Below, piece after piece: positions 62,401 to 64,000 of a stretch of DNA of 64,000 nt. Below the pieces are notes generated by a model. It made no database searches, was not told the DNA's origin, and saw only the letters and a program-made list of their open reading frames with translations. The number at the start of each line of letters is the position of its first letter. Position 1 is the first letter of the stretch. Origin of the DNA: Parathalassolituus penaei. Its GTDB lineage: Bacteria; Pseudomonadota; Gammaproteobacteria; Pseudomonadales; Oceanobacteraceae. The stretch is from positions 1-64,000 of the forward strand of contig NZ_JAPNOA010000028.1 in assembly GCF_026626885.1 (NCBI RefSeq), in the 5' to 3' direction. A program made the position numbers and the translations under genes.

Positions 62401-64000
62401 GAGACACCTCCCCGACCGGCTCTGGTAAATCGGCAATGCCACCGATATGACGGCCAGTGATGTAACCAAAGGTCATGATCGGCCCTAGGGTAATGCCAGC
62501 CCCCGGATAATTGCCGCCCATCATGCTGCGCCGGTCGTTGCCGACCGCATACAGGCCCGGCACCGGCGCCTGGTTATTGGCCAGCACCTCACCGTAAACA
62601 CTGGTACGAATGCCATCGAAGGTGCCAAGATCCCCCATCAACACCTTGACCGCGTAATACGGCCCCTTGCGCACCGGTGCCACGCACGGATTGGGGCGAT
62701 TTTCCGGATCCGCCAGATAGCGGTTGAAACTGGTGGTGCCACGCCCGAACTGCTGATCCTGGCCTTCACTCGCACCGACGTTGTACTCACGCACCGTCTG
62801 TTCCAGCGTCGCCGCATCGGCGCCAATGGCGGCCGCCAGCTGGGCCAGGGTCTGACCGCGTTTGAGGTAGCCATTACGCAGGAACGGAGTAATCGGCATC
62901 GGTGCCGGTTTGACAAAACCAAGCCCGTATTTGCGCAATGCGGTCTGGTCGCAGATCAGCCACATCCAGGTGTCCTTGCCACGACGACTGGTGCGAATCA
63001 TGTCGACACCGACATCGTGGTAGGAATTCGATTCATTGCAGAAGCGCTGACCGTCCGGTGTGACACCGATAATGCCGGGTTTGTAGCGGTCCAGCAGATG
63101 CGGAAAAACCGCCGTCTGGCCGCCCTGGGTTGGCACCAGTGACACCGGCATCCAGGCCGCCGCCTCCTTGAACACACAGTCAACCCGCACGCCCAGTTGT
63201 TCCACCATGCGGGCGCCGTCACCGGTATTGGTGGCCGGTACCGGCGAATGGTGTTCGCCACCGGCGCGCAGGTGCGGATAGGTACTGGCGAGACGCTGAA
63301 CATCGTGGGAGAAACCACCGCAGGCCAGCACCACCGCACGGCTGGCGACAATATCCCGCTCACTGCCGTTGACCTTGACCCGCGCCCCGGTGACCCGGCC
63401 ATTCTGCTCCAGCAGGCGCACCACCGGCGTCGAGGTAAAAATCGGAATCCCCAGATCCAGCGCTGATTTCGCCAGCCGTGCCGCCAGGGCATTGCCACTG
63501 GTGACGTTGGTGCCACGTCCGTATAACAGCAACTCCTTGATATGCACCCCCAGACGCTTGACCACGTACAGGAATGAGGTCAGCGAGCGGGTCGCGTTAA
63601 AGAAGTGTTTGAGATCCGCATTCGACGAATTGAACATCATGCCGATAAAGGTGATGGTCTTTAACGGCGGCCGCATCCGCTTCATGTCCTCACCCAGCTC
63701 TCGAATATCGTAAGGCGCCGCCAGAATCGAACGACCGATATCAACACCGCCAGGGGCATCCGGGTGATAGTCCGGATACAGGGTCGGCACAAAGGCAACG
63801 CGGGTATGGTCCTCGAAAAACTCCACCATCTCCGGCCCCTTGGCCAGAAACGCCTCTACCTGACGGGCGTCATAAAACTCGCCGGTCTCGTGGCGCAGAT
63901 ACTGGCGGGCCTTGTCTATGCTGTCGTCGGGTGCCTGCTTGCGACCGTGGCGATTGCCCGGTATCCACAACACCCCGCCTGAAAAGGCCGTGGTGCCACC
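62381..64000 (-). CDS. FAD-binding dehydrogenase (3-ketosteroid dehydrogenase/FAD_binding_2 type), 5' end outside the window
   Basis: At least 539 codons, open to the window edge at 64000. The visible N-terminal stretch continues upstream as GGTTAFSGGVLWIPGN, typical of the substrate/FAD region of 3-oxosteroid delta-1-dehydrogenases. Later come VVLACGGFSHD and, near the C-terminus, GLYAVGNDRRSMMGGNYPGAGITLGP, the FAD-binding end motif. The true start and the GxGxxG dinucleotide motif lie beyond the window. Substrate unknown; a steroid, cyclic ketone or fumarate-reductase-like substrate is possible. Confidence 0.85.
   Translation of the reverse strand, partial: GGTTAFSGGVLWIPGNRHGRKQAPDDSIDKARQYLRHETGEFYDARQVEAFLAKGPEMVEFFEDHTRVAFVPTLYPDYHPDAPGGVDIGRSILAAPYDIRELGEDMKRMRPPLKTITFIGMMFNSSNADLKHFFNATRSLTSFLYVVKRLGVHIKELLLYGRGTNVTSGNALAARLAKSALDLGIPIFTSTPVVRLLEQNGRVTGARVKVNGSERDIVASRAVVLACGGFSHDVQRLASTYPHLRAGGEHHSPVPATNTGDGARMVEQLGVRVDCVFKEAAAWMPVSLVPTQGGQTAVFPHLLDRYKPGIIGVTPDGQRFCNESNSYHDVGVDMIRTSRRGKDTWMWLICDQTALRKYGLGFVKPAPMPITPFLRNGYLKRGQTLAQLAAAIGADAATLEQTVREYNVGASEGQDQQFGRGTTSFNRYLADPENRPNPCVAPVRKGPYYAVKVLMGDLGTFDGIRTSVYGEVLANNQAPVPGLYAVGNDRRSMMGGNYPGAGITLGPIMTFGYITGRHIGGIADLPEPVGEVSHDHAAG

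Overview
The window reads as a chromosomal segment of a free-living, probably marine, nitrogen-fixing gammaproteobacterium. The Nif proteins and their gene order (HDKTY-DUF6129-LRV, ENX-DUF269-DUF683-fdxB, iscA-U-S-V-cysE-W-Z-M-clpX) follow the plan known from Azotobacter vinelandii and Pseudomonas stutzeri. NifK has the 523-residue length I recall for A. vinelandii, and the NifD start puts a P-cluster Cys at position 62. REP/RAYT repeats, a DcaP-type porin and proton-motive TonB/Exb parts also fit this group. I cannot name the genus.

Layout. (1) 1-1450 is an AT-rich accessory patch: the tip of an insertion sequence has cut off an anti-phage dCTP-deaminase-like gene. (2) 1554-12174, minus strand, is a compact glycogen operon glgC - GH57 - malQ - glgB - glgA - glgP. 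(3) 12774-15510, minus strand, holds two paralogous proteins of unknown family, a MITE-like hairpin element and a SIR2-like protein; the SIR2-like gene has its own sigma-54-type promoter facing away from nifH. (4) 15760-22374 is nifHDK-T-Y plus a DUF6129 protein and the Fe-S leucine-rich-repeat-variant protein, meeting a convergent nsrR. (5) 23120-34416, minus strand, is a 12-gene run encoding an ExbB/two ExbD/TonB-like motor, TPR proteins and lipoproteins, a thioredoxin-like protein and two outer-membrane barrels. It resembles the core of Myxococcus Agl/Glt-type trans-envelope machines. (6) 34740-39287 holds modCB without modA, an ankyrin protein, a half-size NifZ-like protein and a SagB-type double nitroreductase. 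(7) 39288-40437 is repeat DNA ending in about 80 copies of a 7-bp unit. (8) 40496-46824 is nifENX, ferredoxins and nif-associated genes. (9) 46972-49856 is an interruption: a short-chain dehydrogenase, a RAYT transposase with REP/BIME repeats, and an unknown membrane protein. (10) 49945-58560 is iscA-nifUSV-cysE-ORF-nifWZM-clpX. (11) From 58680 come an IS30 element and then a catabolic locus (AraC regulator, DcaP porin, NIPSNAP protein, FAD dehydrogenase running off the end).

How it works together. Four plus-strand sites and one minus-strand site have the GG-N10-GC geometry of sigma-54 promoters, and three TGT-N10-ACA NifA-type activator sites lie beside them. One NifA/RpoN circuit therefore probably drives the structural genes, the FeMo-co scaffold genes, the cluster-assembly genes, the NifZ-like/SagB pair and the SIR2-like operon. 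ModBC supplies molybdate, and glycogen may serve as an energy store. NifA, NifL, NifB, NifQ, ModA and a NifF flavodoxin are not in the window and must be elsewhere.
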